A stretch of DNA of 64,000 bases, taken from assembly GCA_015227615.1 (NCBI GenBank), contig JAALGZ010000036.1:248001-312000 (forward strand). The letters run 5' to 3'. Shown here piece after piece: positions 53,295 through 64,000 of this stretch. The DNA is from Labyrinthula sp. Ha (Eukaryota > Sar > Bigyra > Labyrinthulida > Labyrinthulaceae). Below the pieces are notes generated by a model. It was given only the letters and a program-made list of their open reading frames with translations, searched no databases and was not told the DNA's origin. The number at the start of each line of letters is the position of its first letter. Position 1 is the stretch's first letter. The translations under genes were made by a program, and so were the position numbers.

Positions 53295-56200
53295 TTTTGT
53301 TTGTTCTTCAAGTACTTAGTTTTTCGTATGAGCTTAACTTCATGATGTGTCTATAATAGTCAGGATCAAATGTCCCGAATAAGTTGCAGTTGGAGTCTCA
53401 CGTTTTGCCGTAACATTTCTTATCGCAACACATTATTGTGGTACAGCCGTGATAGCATTTTCCAAAATATTTCCTGCCTTACGAAAACTAAGTGTAAGAA
53501 TTTAAAGCTTGTTACGGTAAGTAACGTGCCAACTGTTAAGAAATAAATGTTGACTGAAACCTGGTACATTTTTTCGTTCTTGTGTGTTCCAAAAAAATGT
53601 CAGGAAGTTATTGTGTAGATTTTACCACAAGATTGTACCGTATACACTAATGTGGGGGATTATCTGTGTAAGTTCCCACCTTTATTCCCTATGTTCATAA
53701 AACAAAATATAAAACTTGGAAATATTCCAGAAAAAACTTATCGCAACTTTCCTAACGTGAGGACTTAGCAACATATTTGGACTCTGACAGATATTAAAAC
53801 AAAAAAAATATATTCTTAAGACACAACAGCGAACTAAATTAAGTTAGTCTGATACCACTGTGCTAAACCAGAGTGATGCTAAGCAAAGTACTGGTTTTAC
53901 ACTGCAAATCTCTTCTCTTGACTATCCTAACAGCTCTTTCCACTGACTCAAGGTACTAATATGAACATGTCTATGGACATAGCCTTTCAGAAACTTGTAG
54001 TCAAAATATCTTTATGCGAAAAATAAAGCTTCACTGTGCATAGTAGGAAATTAACATACTTGCAGAGTTTGCCTTCACCAGTGTGAGATAATGTTCGACA
54101 CTTATTGACCACCTCTTACCACTTAGTTTCTTCTTAGTTCACAATTTTCCTAGTAACAACAACCGTTGCTTACTATGAAGGTACAGTGCAAGAAAAGGAA
54201 TGTGTTTATCTGAGGAAATTAAAACTCTCTAGAATGGCTAAGTTTCACAAGAGAAAAAACAAAAACTCTTTGATTTTTTTGAGGGAGTGATTGGTACTCT
54301 GCAAAAGAACACCGAATTACATTCTATTTTAGACTATACTGTCTACTAAAGACAGAAAAATGCTGCTGACGTATGAGACTTCTTCTAGTCCTTGATGAAG
54401 TGTCTCTTTTAGCAATGACCAACAGTCCCGCTAGAACTTGAACCCTCACAAGAGTATGCTTCTAAGAGTACATGCTAAGCTGTTTCAAATTATACAATTG
54501 AAAATCAAATACTCTCCTTGGAATTCAAAATCCTTTCCTTCAAGTCGTCTGTTTAAAACATTATGGGTTTAAAAAGAAGGTACTCTATCTGTCTTAGAGG
54601 TATTCATCTAAGATTGGTTCTTCCCTAAGAACATCCTAAATCATAAATAGGGGCGTTTTAACATCGTATACTTCCAATTTACGCAGCATCTTTGTCTAAA
54701 ACCTTCTAGCTATTAAAAGTTAAAATAAGTAGATTATTTAATTATTCAATTGAATCTTTAAGTTAATCGAGCTTTCCCTTTAACATTTTCATATTCAGGC
54801 CATCTATTAGGATTCTAAAGATAGAGTAAAAGGAATGATGGTTCGAAGTGACTAATTGCAGGATATAAGGAAACCGTAAGCCTATGGGTATTGTTGATTA
54901 GTATGCAAGAGTGTTGAATCTGCTGCTTTGCGTAGATCTGGGTATACTACAGACACAGGTTTCTATGATCTTCTAAAAACGGCGCATCGCCTATAATTTC
55001 TTAGCCAAGCTCATAGCTACATATTTCCTAAAAACAATTATGAGTTACCAACCAGATTATTTCTAACCTCATCTCATAACCTTTTTCATTGAACCCGCGG
55101 ACCACCTCAAACTCGAAACCTAAATTGATTATTAAATATGTTGCTCTTGATCGATGCTACTACCCATCTCCCGTTTGAAGCAGATCTGGTGCTAGAAACA
55201 TGCTAGTCCTGAAACAGGACTAAGTTACCCACAAGAGTATTGCTTAAGAGTGTTGAAATAGTGAAACTTCATTCTACGATTTCTATAGAGAACTGTTTTA
55301 CTTTCTTCATCAGACTTTTGATTTCTCTTCTATGCTTCAATGTCTCACATACTTTTTGTCTTATTCCATTGTTGAACTCATCACCTTCTTCTCTATACAC
55401 TTTCATATCTAATAGAGTCGTGGAGGAAGTGTTTAGTTGCTATGGACATGCTATCGTATTTCTAACTGAGCGGGTATCTATTGTGGATAGAGTAACATTC
55501 AACAAGCAAGAGATCCTTAGAAAAGCTTACAAAAACTGAAGCTCCAAATTATAGTGGTGTAACAGGCTCGTGCACTCTATACGGTTTCTAGCAATAGGCG
55601 CTGATTGTTCAAGCCAAACAAAGTGAGTGATGCTGATCTAAATGGTCCGTTGGGTCTATCATCAATATTGAGTTCATCAAACCTATTCAATGCTACACCA
55701 GAAGCCCTAAAGACACCTTTTGTAGATACTTGGTATAATTGTGATTGTGCAAGAATAGTGAAGCTAAGAAAATGAGTTTGCTCTCTGCAACATGAGCAAC
55801 CGGCACCTAGCCCTAGAACTGTCACAAGTAAGAGCATGAAGAGTGTACTATTTGGGATGTCATGGCTTCTGATGTATTTCGACACTTTTATTGTTCTTCT
55901 GAGAATAGTGACAATACAAAATACTTTAAACTGTAGAAAGAGTGGAAGCACGTATACTCGTTGGCACCAATGAATTCTCTGGACTCTAATTTAATCCATA
56001 TATTCCTTAAATCAAATTCTGATGTTTGAAAATGTTGAAATAGCTGTAAACTTAAAGCGAAGCATTATAAGAGGTTCAAGTGTGAATAATATGTTTCTAA
56101 ATGATGGACAATAAGAAAATTCCGACATTAGAATATGTTTCTATGTTAAGAGAAGCTTAAGATTACAAGAAGAATTTTGGTAGTGTACCTTAGGTTTTGT

Positions 56201-57440
56201 TCATCGGCTTTTCTTGGCTGACTTTTAAATAGTCCCTTCATTTAGTTAAAGCTTCAAACCAGCAAATATTACACAGTTTTATCCTATTTTGCTGTATGTT
56301 GCCCAGGCTAAAAATTATTGATATCTGAGCAAGTTGCAAACCAAAAAGATATTTTATATTTTCAAAAATATTATTCTGTTCTGGGGGTTTATTTGATAGC
56401 TGCCTCTGTTATTGTCTGTTTTAAATCATTCTGATTAGAATTTGAAGGCGCTCTGGAGAAACATATACTGCTAGATTAAGCATAATCAGTAGACAAAATT
56501 TTGGGCTTAATATTATGATTCTAAACTTAACCTTGTTGATAATCAGCATATCAGGAGGTAATCTCTGCGAAGACAAAGCAGTTCCATCGGAATAAGATAG
56601 AAAAACTTCCGAACAAGGACGAATTCTGCTCCTCTAACTTGTTAACATGGGTAGGGTGTTTGATAGTGGCGTTCATGTTACGAGTGGCTGAATTATCAGG
56701 GAAATGTGGAAAATATGAATGGTTTGAAATTTTTATCATTCATTAGTATTAAATCATCGTCGGTTAAGATTTATATATGTATCTTGGAACTAATGATGCT
56801 TAATTTCTGCTTTTGGTATATCTCCTTTTTTCATAAACAAGGTATAATATTTCATGACTGAACTGGCCCATTTGTCCTACTAGTAGTTTTCACCATGCTT
56901 ATATTAGAAGGGCAAGTGACATGTCTGGGTTTGAGCTGAGCAATATGAAACTGAAGTTAATTCATATTGGGGGCGGAACTCAACTTCTTAAGTTTAGTCC
57001 TGTAACTTCACCTAGATAATTAAGCTTAATTTAAAATCTTTGTAATCTGGTTTATAGGGCTTTCGATTACAAGACTTGGGAGAGGGGGGTAACAGACCAA
57101 AAGCTTAACATTAATTTAATTAGACATCGTTAAGCAGTAGCTCCAGTCTTATATAACTTGTGACATTTTTAATGACTGAAAATAAGAATTTTATCTGTTT
57201 TCGTATTTAGATATATGAATATTGTTATATTGCTGAGTGTCTCGTTGTTTTGTAGAGGTGTCACTGGTGTTCCCTAGCATGTTTTTTATAGTTAGAGAAT
57301 TTTGCCATAAAGGTAATCACAGGTAATCAAGTCGCAACGTTTTTTACATTTAGTTTATTCCAATCCTAATAATTGATGTTCTGTTTTTTACTATTTCACT
57401 GTAACAAGTGAACATACTTTGGGAATAATTCCAAAATCAT
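53295..57440. other. Gene-poor stretch
   Basis: About 4 kb. Two convergent frames at 55240-55539 and 55577-55837 have some protein-like character but no motif, and the first has no ATG at its start, so I left them out. Confidence 0.45.
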
Positions 57441-57444
57441 TACC

Positions 57445-57516
57445 TGGAGAGTGTGGGAATTGAACCCACGACCTCATGCGTGCAAGGCATGCGCTCTACC
57501 CCTGAGCTAACCCCCC
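57445..57516 (-). tRNA. tRNA-Ala (anticodon UGC)
   Basis: A 72-nt cloverleaf without intron. The acceptor stem has G3:U70, the identity element of tRNA-Ala, and discriminator A. The D arm is GCTC/GAGC, the anticodon stem CATGC/GCATG with loop CTTGCAC, and the T loop TTCAATT after GTGGG. CCA is not encoded. A TTTT run about 10 nt after the 3' end suits RNA polymerase III termination. It is divergent from the PTH2 gene, whose ATG is 67 bp away. Confidence 0.96.
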
Positions 57517-57583
57517 TTTCATTGGAAATTACTGGATGATTACTTTTTCATAGAGCCAGTTTCTTGGTAGAACACACAATCTA

Positions 57584-58191
57584 ATGGAGTTTCTAACAAA
57601 GTTCTATCAAAGTCTTGTCAAAGTCATACCAATGGAAAGTTTGCCTAACAGACAAAGTATACTCTTCGAATATTTAATAATTTTTTTTCTTGGTTACATA
57701 ACAAAATCCATACTTTTCTCCAACAAGAAACCAAAGTTACCTCGAAACTCAGCTCAACGAAATGAGTACATGTCTGATTCGGAAACTGAAGAAGAATCAT
57801 CTCTTCTTCCCAACCTGGAACCAAGAAAAATGGTTGTACCTTTTTTTTCAACAAAACTATCTAGATGGTTGTTAGAACAGATTTAAAAATGGGTAAAGGG
57901 AAAATAGCGGCACAGTGCTGCCATGCTTGCCTTGGAGCCTACAGGCGAGCTGATGAACGAGATTTGAGAATATGGGCCTTACTAGGTCAAACCAAATTAG
58001 TTTGTAAAGTTACTTCTCGAGACGCTCTTCTGGAAGTAGCAGAATCAGCAGCTAAGAATAAACTCCCGCACTATCTAGTAACAGACGCGGGTAGAACTCA
58101 GATTGCACCCGGAAGTGAAACAGTTTGCGCTATAGGTCCAGCTGCTTCTTCCTTAGTTGACAAGATTACAGGGGATTTAAAACTACTGTAA
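57584..58191 (+). CDS. PTRH2: Peptidyl-tRNA hydrolase 2, membrane-anchored, two exons
   Basis: Exons 57584-57835 and 57865-58191 give 192 aa. The enzyme cleaves peptidyl-tRNA released from stalled ribosomes. The C-terminal 115 residues are the PTH2 domain: KMVMVVRTDLKMGKGKIAAQ is formed exactly across the splice junction, followed by CCHACLGAYRRA, LPHYLVTDAGRTQIAPGSETV and AIGPA. The N-terminus has one hydrophobic segment (YLIIFFLGYITKSILF) and then an acidic linker, as in the human outer-mitochondrial-membrane form. Without splicing the PTH2 domain is out of frame with the start. It is divergent from tRNA-Ala and convergent with the PAK gene (85 bp). Confidence 0.92.
57836..57864 (+). other. 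29-nt intron in PTH2
   Basis: GTACC, a run of eight T, then CAACAAAACTATCTAG, in phase 0. Removal gives the conserved KMVMVVR sequence. Confidence 0.9.
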
Positions 58192-58275
58192 ATAAAAAAA
58201 CGAAATCTAACGAACGCAAAAAATCTTTCTAGCGTCTGCTATCTATAATAGTGTTTACTAGTAGTCAAGAAGAGC

Positions 58276-59565
58276 TTATAGACCCATTTCGTCATTAGCA
58301 TCAGCTTCGGCAATTTGCCGCCTAACCTCATTCAGAAAGAGTTGAAAATCGTTTGGATCCACAGCTTGTTGAATAAAAGGATGCATTAAAAGCTCAGAAG
58401 CCGCCGGTCTATTCTCAGGATCTTTTATGAGAGAAGATTTTATAAAGTGGTTTATTTCTGCATTCCATAATTTGGCAACTTCTAACTTTGGTGCTTTCTT
58501 TGTTGTTATTAGTAACAAAGCTTTTAAAGTAGGAAGATCAATATAAGGAGGTTCCGATTGTGCCATTTCGATAACTGTTATTCCAGTACTCCAAATGTCA
58601 ACCTTTTCTCCATAATCCAACCCACGGATCAGCTCTGGGGCCATCCAACTGAACAATAAGAAAAAAAAACTTGTGTACAAAGGTGTTCCTACAATACTCT
58701 TTCTCTTATCCTTTTCTTTAGTAAGATTCACTGCAAATCCAAAATCACCCAATTTTATCGTCCCAGTCAAACCAACAAGGATGTTATCACTTTTAATGTC
58801 CCGGTGCAATCTATGATGCGCATGCATGAAAGCTAGACCTTGAAGCACTTCTCTTGTGACAAAAGCTATTTCAGTTTCTGTCCACTTAACACTGAGAATG
58901 TATCCTGATATAAGTTGAGTTAATGATCCGCCTTCCATTAACTCAACCACCATAAATATTTCACTTTGGTACACATAAGTCTCCATTAAACCAACTATAT
59001 TTTTATGGTTTTGACTTAAAGCATGCATAGATATTTCATTCTTCATGTTCTTTAATTCTTCCGTTGAAGTTATCTTCAATGCAGCAATTTCTCCACTAAA
59101 TTTATTTTGGCATTTGAATACTTTCCCAGAAGCTCCTTCCCCTAACTTATCACCTAGTATTTCATATTTCTTGTACGGATCTGTTTTTTGTAAGGGCATG
59201 GTGTCTTGTATCATTTCTTCCAGCAGATCCAGCGTAGGTAGTTGCGGTGACCTGACTAGAGTGTAATCAGTAAATTTCTTTCGGCGAACACTCATCTCCC
59301 GCATAGTACCCTTAAAACTTGGGGACTTGGGTCCTTCCATGTGAAACTTCAAGACATCGTAAACTTCATCCGGATTTTCCATCACCTCTCCTTTAGTAAT
59401 TCCTGACGCTTGCAACAAAAGATTCATCTCTTCGTTCAAACCAGAGAAACCACTTGGACTATCGGAATCTATCACAACGTGCATACCCTGTGCAACGTTT
59501 TCAGGTCCTGATATCGCAAAGTCAGGGGTTCTACGTCTAAGCACTCCTTTTAGCTTGGTTAACAT
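58276..59565 (-). CDS. p21-activated (PAK/STE20) protein kinase, two exons
   Basis: Exons 59565-58679 and 58648-58276 give 419 aa. Residues about 18-80 are a CRIB/PBD domain (ISGPENVAQGMHVVID, GFSGLNEEM, SGITKGEV, VYDVLKFH) that binds active Rac/Cdc42 GTPases. The kinase domain (about 130-400) has the Gly loop LGEGASGKVF, the ATP Lys in AALKI, HRDIKSDN, GDFGFA and, after splicing, GTPFWMAPELIRG. Every catalytic residue is present. PAK kinases signal from small GTPases to the cytoskeleton and polarity machinery. The intron length is a multiple of three, so unspliced RNA stays in frame with ten extra residues in the activation segment. Confidence 0.93.
   Translation of the reverse strand: MLTKLKGVLRRRTPDFAISGPENVAQGMHVVIDSDSPSGFSGLNEEMNLLLQASGITKGEVMENPDEVYDVLKFHMEGPKSPSFKGTMREMSVRRKKFTDYTLVRSPQLPTLDLLEEMIQDTMPLQKTDPYKKYEILGDKLGEGASGKVFKCQNKFSGEIAALKITSTEELKNMKNEISMHALSQNHKNIVGLMETYVYQSEIFMVVELMEGGSLTQLISGYILSVKWTETEIAFVTREVLQGLAFMHAHHRLHRDIKSDNILVGLTGTIKLGDFGFAVNLTKEKDKRKSIVGTPLYTSFFFLLFSWMAPELIRGLDYGEKVDIWSTGITVIEMAQSEPPYIDLPTLKALLLITTKKAPKLEVAKLWNAEINHFIKSSLIKDPENRPAASELLMHPFIQQAVDPNDFQLFLNEVRRQIAEADANDEMGL
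58649..58678 (-). other. 30-nt intron in the PAK gene
   Basis: GTACACAAG, nine T, CTTATTGTTCAG, in phase 2. Splicing turns a run of hydrophobic residues into the invariant TPFWMAPE. It contains no in-frame stop, so it is easily mistaken for coding sequence. Confidence 0.9.
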
Positions 59566-59569
59566 TTTG

Positions 59570-62500
59570 CCTTTAAATTTTCCAAATGTTGTTCAAGCAG
59601 TGAGCCGTTTAGAGTGTATCGGATTTCTCGCCAATAAAGTAAACGGCTAGGCGAATTAAACTGGGAATAGACTGAATTTTCCTAGAATTCTATATGCTCG
59701 TGCCTGGACAGCAAGAAGACTCTAATAGTACATTACTGTTACAAAATTTTTGTGACATTAATCACTAAATGAAAAAGCATGAGTGCGTGTGATTCAACGA
59801 GAGATGATACACTTCTTGTCTTAGGAGCGCTAAGTCTAAATGAGCCAACAACCACTAAAGAAATAAAGCTCTTATATCAAAGTAGTAGTGGTACTATCAT
59901 TATCAAACTCAGTGAAATGATTTTGTTAGTATAAAACCTCATCTAGATATACTTTTATTAGAAGAGCTAAACTCAAACGTTCATAATCCGCTGAGGGAAG
60001 CTGTGAATCCTCCAAATGGAAGCTAGTTATTATCAAAATTTAAAGAAACCTCGGAGGGAGTAGCTAATTTTTTAAACAACCAAATTTAATCGACGTTACT
60101 GTTTACATTAACGAATAACTGCGGTATCCAGGAGCAGGTGTTTAAACTAGATAAGAAAGAAAAAGTGATAATCTCGAATATATACATACCCCAGTCAGGA
60201 CTTAGAAGTGGAATATACAAGGAGCTGTACAAATAATCAAAAAATAACCACAAGAAATACAAGAAGAGTCGCTTCAAAACTATCTGTGGCGACGTCAATA
60301 TTGAAATATCAAGAAAAGGTACAAACAAAACTTCTAGATCTGACTCCAAAGATCTACCACTCGAACATTTTCTTTAAGCCAATGGCCTCAAGATGATAAA
60401 CACCAATTTTAAAACATCGAAAATGGGTAGAAGAAACCCACCACCATCTATCTACAAAATGGCAGACACAAACAATGTGAACTAGAGCTCTTTCTGACGA
60501 ACAGATTGAATAAGATAAGAACATTCAAGATATCCAACATACCGTGAAAATTGTTAAGTGTGTAAGTTTAGACCTAGTCATTATTGTCTTAATTTTTAAC
60601 TAAGTTTAACCTGGGTAGAAATGAACTATTTATTTACTTTTTCTGTTTTTTATTTTGTTTTTGCTTTTTGTTTTAAATGCCCTCCTTTAATGTTCTTGAA
60701 CAGGTTACCAAGCGTCGCAAACAGCACCATCCTGTACCATCTTAACTTGATTAAAGCAACCAAAACGGAATATCTTCTCAGCCTCATAACTAACATGCTA
60801 CTAGCTACGAATAACCTTTTCAGCTTAAATACCTATACAACAAAAACTTCTCTTGAAAAAAGTTAAATTCAATAACACGATCATACACCTAAAAGTAAAG
60901 GTTAAAGATACAAATAAAACCAAAGAAAAAGCACTGAGTAAAAGACTTCACCAAACATCTAAAAATTCAATAAATTGAAAAAACATTTGAAGCAAAGCTA
61001 GTGGATGCAATAGGTCTAGAAAAAACACCACAACCTCTCATTTCAAGCTATACAACACTTTACACAATACTCTCAAAAAATGGATCAGGAAAATGTCGAA
61101 AGGAAGCTTGAGGTTATATACATAAGCAATAACCAGAAACTTGGTCAAGAGAAAAACAGAGTTCGGCGGTATAACAGGAGCAGAATAGGAAAAAGAACCG
61201 ACACAGAAAGTAAAGGTCCCAGAAGCCAAATATGGGAAAGATTGGGCCATAAAACTGGATAAGACATCCAAGTCAAGTTTGAAACCAACAAGCCAAGACC
61301 AGGATATCGTCTGCTGAGGATAGCCCTATCAAAGAACATAACTACACTAGTCTTGTAACTATCGGAGGGGAATATCCTGGGCATAAACATAAGCTTGAGA
61401 CTCTTCTAAAACAGAATTTCAAGATGCCAATGCCGTTGAACAAGCCAATAACTGTACTCTAAGGGGGCGTGATACTGTTTTACCCTCGACAACAAAGCAA
61501 AAACAAGAATATTAACTTACGATAAAATCCACCACAAACATACTTTCCCCCTCAGTCAAAGATCTACACTTCATAGTTAAGAAAATAAGGAAGTACAAGG
61601 TAACTCGGATGGTTTAAATACTCAATGAATTATACATAAATACTTCCAAAGTCAAAGATGAACTATCGAAAACATCGAAGAATTCATCATCAGAGAAAGG
61701 TTCACGAAAGAAGAGGAAACACAGATATATCAGGTAGAAGTCATACTTATTTACAAAGGAAAGGAAAAAAGCACAACTGCCTTATCATACAAGGCCGTCT
61801 AACTCTTTGGCACTATCCTCAAAGGAGTCACATACATCATATAAGACAACCGAAAACCCATAATAGAAACTACAAAGTTGTTGTACAAGTTTTAGAAAGG
61901 AACTTAGCAGGATGTGGAATGTCAAACTCTTGGTAAAAATAGTAAAAACTCTAATGTTACCGAAAATTTCCTCTGCCTCTTTTCACAATCCTCAAGCAAA
62001 CTTATGATCTTACAGAACAGAAGTTCTAAATCCTCTCCTTTTCAAAACACCGCCCTGACCCAAAACTTATGAAAATGAAACATTATAAATATAAAATTAC
62101 AAAAACACGCTTCAAGAAAAAATAAAGATGAACTGTGAAGTAGATATCTAGAATAAAGTGGCTTAATAGAACAGCTTCTCCCCAAATATAATTCTAATTG
62201 CCCTGCATAGCAATTTGAAAAGAATAATGCCTGGAACATTCGCTAAACCAAAATATTGTAAACAGCTAAGTAGTCATCATTAGCCACGGGGTGTTCAATT
62301 ATTTAGATCATCCAGTACTAGATAGTATGGAAGTATATGTGTGAGATCTTTCTGCAAATTATAGAATATCTCTACAAAATTTTTAAAGGGTTTCAAACGG
62401 GTCATGTGTGTCTAAGCACAATGTTGGTATCCTTATTTGTAGACACAACTACCTTTTAAATATATTAAGACTATATATAAAATGAGATAACCAGCTCTCA

Positions 62501-64000
62501 ATATAATTATAGGTAAAAGTCAACCAATTCCATTATTTCTGTAAGTATTTGCATGGGTTATGACCAAGGACAATTTAACCATATAAAGTCCACCGTAGCC
62601 AACAACCTTGATGCCTTCAGAACACTGGACGTTTAATAATTTTGGTGCGCAACAGCCAGAACCAGATAGCTCCAGGTTTGGCATTTATTTAAAAACCGAT
62701 AGATCTTAGCATAGATTAATAATTATGTCAATTTAGTTCAAGATATATTCTACATCCGAATAATTATCGGGATTACAATTTTTATGCAGTATACTATCTT
62801 CTTGCTTCTGAAGTAATTCGATATTGATTTAGACGAAAACCTCAAAATATTTCTTCTTAAAGATTTAAATGTTTTAAGCTTATAGTATTAGATTAAAGTG
62901 ATTTCTTCCATTAATGAAACAAAAATTAACCCTAAATTTGGCCCCACTCTTATAATTCAACCTAACACACCTAGTTATAATTTCTTGGTAGAGAATCAGA
63001 ACATGATATGATCAGCTTTTGTTGGAGTAAGAACCAAGTATAAATTAAGGGGGCTGAATGAATATCTCTCCTCAAAATAATCTGCATTTATTATCATCTC
63101 TATTTCTCATAATATATTCTGGTATGTTTCCCCACAAGGCTAGGATAAAAGGTTATTATAACCTATATTTTTATGGACAAAGAATAACAACTTATCTACT
63201 GAGGGCCTGTCTGCTCATAAAGAATACAGCAAAAACCTTAGTTAAGAACAGAACTGTGGTTTAAGGATATGTTGTAAATAAGTAGAAAGTAAAATCGGGT
63301 TTCTTGTTTGTATAAACTCTGCTGCATCATAATAACAATGGACTTAGTCGCGTTATGAGTACCTTTTGTATTCAATATTATGGTACCAACACCAAATGAT
63401 TTGAATAGCATGGGAAGTATGATTCTTGCTTAATTACATTTTCCTGAGTTAGATTTAAAGTCAGCAATTATATTAAAGAGTGCTGATTGGTAAATAAGTA
63501 TATCCATTAATGAGCATAACTAAGCGTTTTCTCATAGCCAAGTTTGATTGTTATAGCTTAAATTATTTTGTTTAGATTTAATTTATAGGGATAGCCTCAG
63601 TCGAGTCTACCATAAAACTGAATTTAATTCTCCTTCAACTTACGAATTGTCATTTATTTCTTATAACTCAGTAGTAAGTCAGCTCTACGATGAACAAGGA
63701 TAAGAAGTTTTCTAGTTACATGCATAGTCGCTGTTATTACAATCGTTTATTATTTCAAGAAAGAAAAGGTTTAATTGAGATGTTGCTTATATATATAGTA
63801 TATTTTTCTTGATATCTCATCAGTGAGCTAGCACTGGTAAAGACAACATGGGCAGAATAAATACTATGTAGAAATATTCCTAGCTAACGAGGCTATGTGA
63901 TTATTGCCAGAGCCAACGGAACTTTCTATGAACAGTTTTCACATCAAATTTGATCATCTTGCTATTCTGCTAACTAATTTCTTAACATACATTCTACATA
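59570..64000. other. Right flank with a decayed LINE-like element
   Basis: No intact gene. 60130-62000 carries fragments like those of a non-LTR retrotransposon; the rest is AT-rich sequence with nothing recognisable. Confidence 0.5.
60130..62000 (+). mobile_element. Remnant of a LINE-like non-LTR retrotransposon
   Basis: One plus-strand frame near 60140-60400 reads VIISNIYIPQSGLRSGIYKELYK and, after a stop codon, FKTICGDVNIEI, which resembles the APE-type endonuclease of LINEs (N-Y-P and GDFN blocks). Near 61730-61830 another reads VILIYKGKEKSTTALSYKAV, then LFGTILK, like the start of a reverse transcriptase palm (PI.K.GK, YR.ISL). Several stops and frame changes separate them, and no poly(A) or target duplication was found. 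It is an old copy; the clade is not clear. Confidence 0.4.

Noticed and set aside
55240-55837. Two convergent frames of about 99 and 86 aa
   Set aside because: The first has no ATG at its start, neither has a recognisable motif, and hydrophobic runs alone do not support a gene.
58636-58690. Hydrophobic insertion in the PAK activation segment
   Set aside because: It is a 30-nt intron with perfect GT and AG ends; removing it restores GTPFWMAPE.

Overview
The window is nuclear DNA from a eukaryotic microbe that I cannot place. It is AT-rich and uses the standard code, with TAA, TAG and TGA all ending real genes. Most genes are single-exon, but three carry spliceosomal introns of only 28-38 nt. 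The mRNA 5'-triphosphatase is the metal-dependent tunnel type found in fungi and protists, not the cysteine-phosphatase type of animals and plants. Genes sit in small islands, sometimes convergent with 0-6 bp between stop codons, separated by 3-6 kb of AT-rich DNA with no recognisable genes.

Left part (1-24.2 kb). Two small unknown gene families form a repeated pair. Family A is a 186-aa multi-span membrane protein and family B a 132-aa basic protein with nuclear-localisation-like clusters. Copy 1 is A1 (4625-5185) plus B1 (5787-6185). Copy 2 is A2 (12705-13265) plus B2 (23681-24079). The A-B spacing in copy 2 was about 610 bp, like the roughly 600 bp of copy 1, before a 9.8-kb Ty3/gypsy-type LTR retroelement (13675-23473, minus strand) landed between A2 and B2. 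The two LTRs differ at one position, so the insertion is young and the element looks whole. Besides gag, protease, RT, RNase H and integrase it has a third long ORF that joins a chromodomain, a SANT/Myb-like domain and an MT-A70 adenine methyltransferase domain with an intact DPPW motif. This is the most unusual system in the window.

Middle part (24-36 kb). A membrane-anchored trypsin-like protease (24213-25304) is followed by a 4-kb gene-poor stretch. Then come two tight convergent pairs: a TBC1D22/Gyp1-type Rab GAP with a mitochondrial polyprenyl diphosphate synthase (stops abutting), and a two-repeat Myb protein with an unknown coiled-coil protein (6 bp apart). Dispersed repeats lie at about 1.2, 27.3 and 32.4 kb.

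Right part (36-64 kb). Genes are an NSUN-type RNA m5C methyltransferase, a fused mRNA-capping protein (triphosphatase plus guanine-N7 methyltransferase, three exons), an NMN/NaMN adenylyltransferase, a cPLA2/patatin-like phospholipase, tRNA-Ala(UGC), peptidyl-tRNA hydrolase 2 and a p21-activated kinase. A decayed LINE-like element lies near 60-62 kb and a small TA-flanked MITE at 48.1 kb. Three minus-strand genes share a near-identical 15-bp motif 12-41 bp upstream of their ATG, a probable core promoter element.
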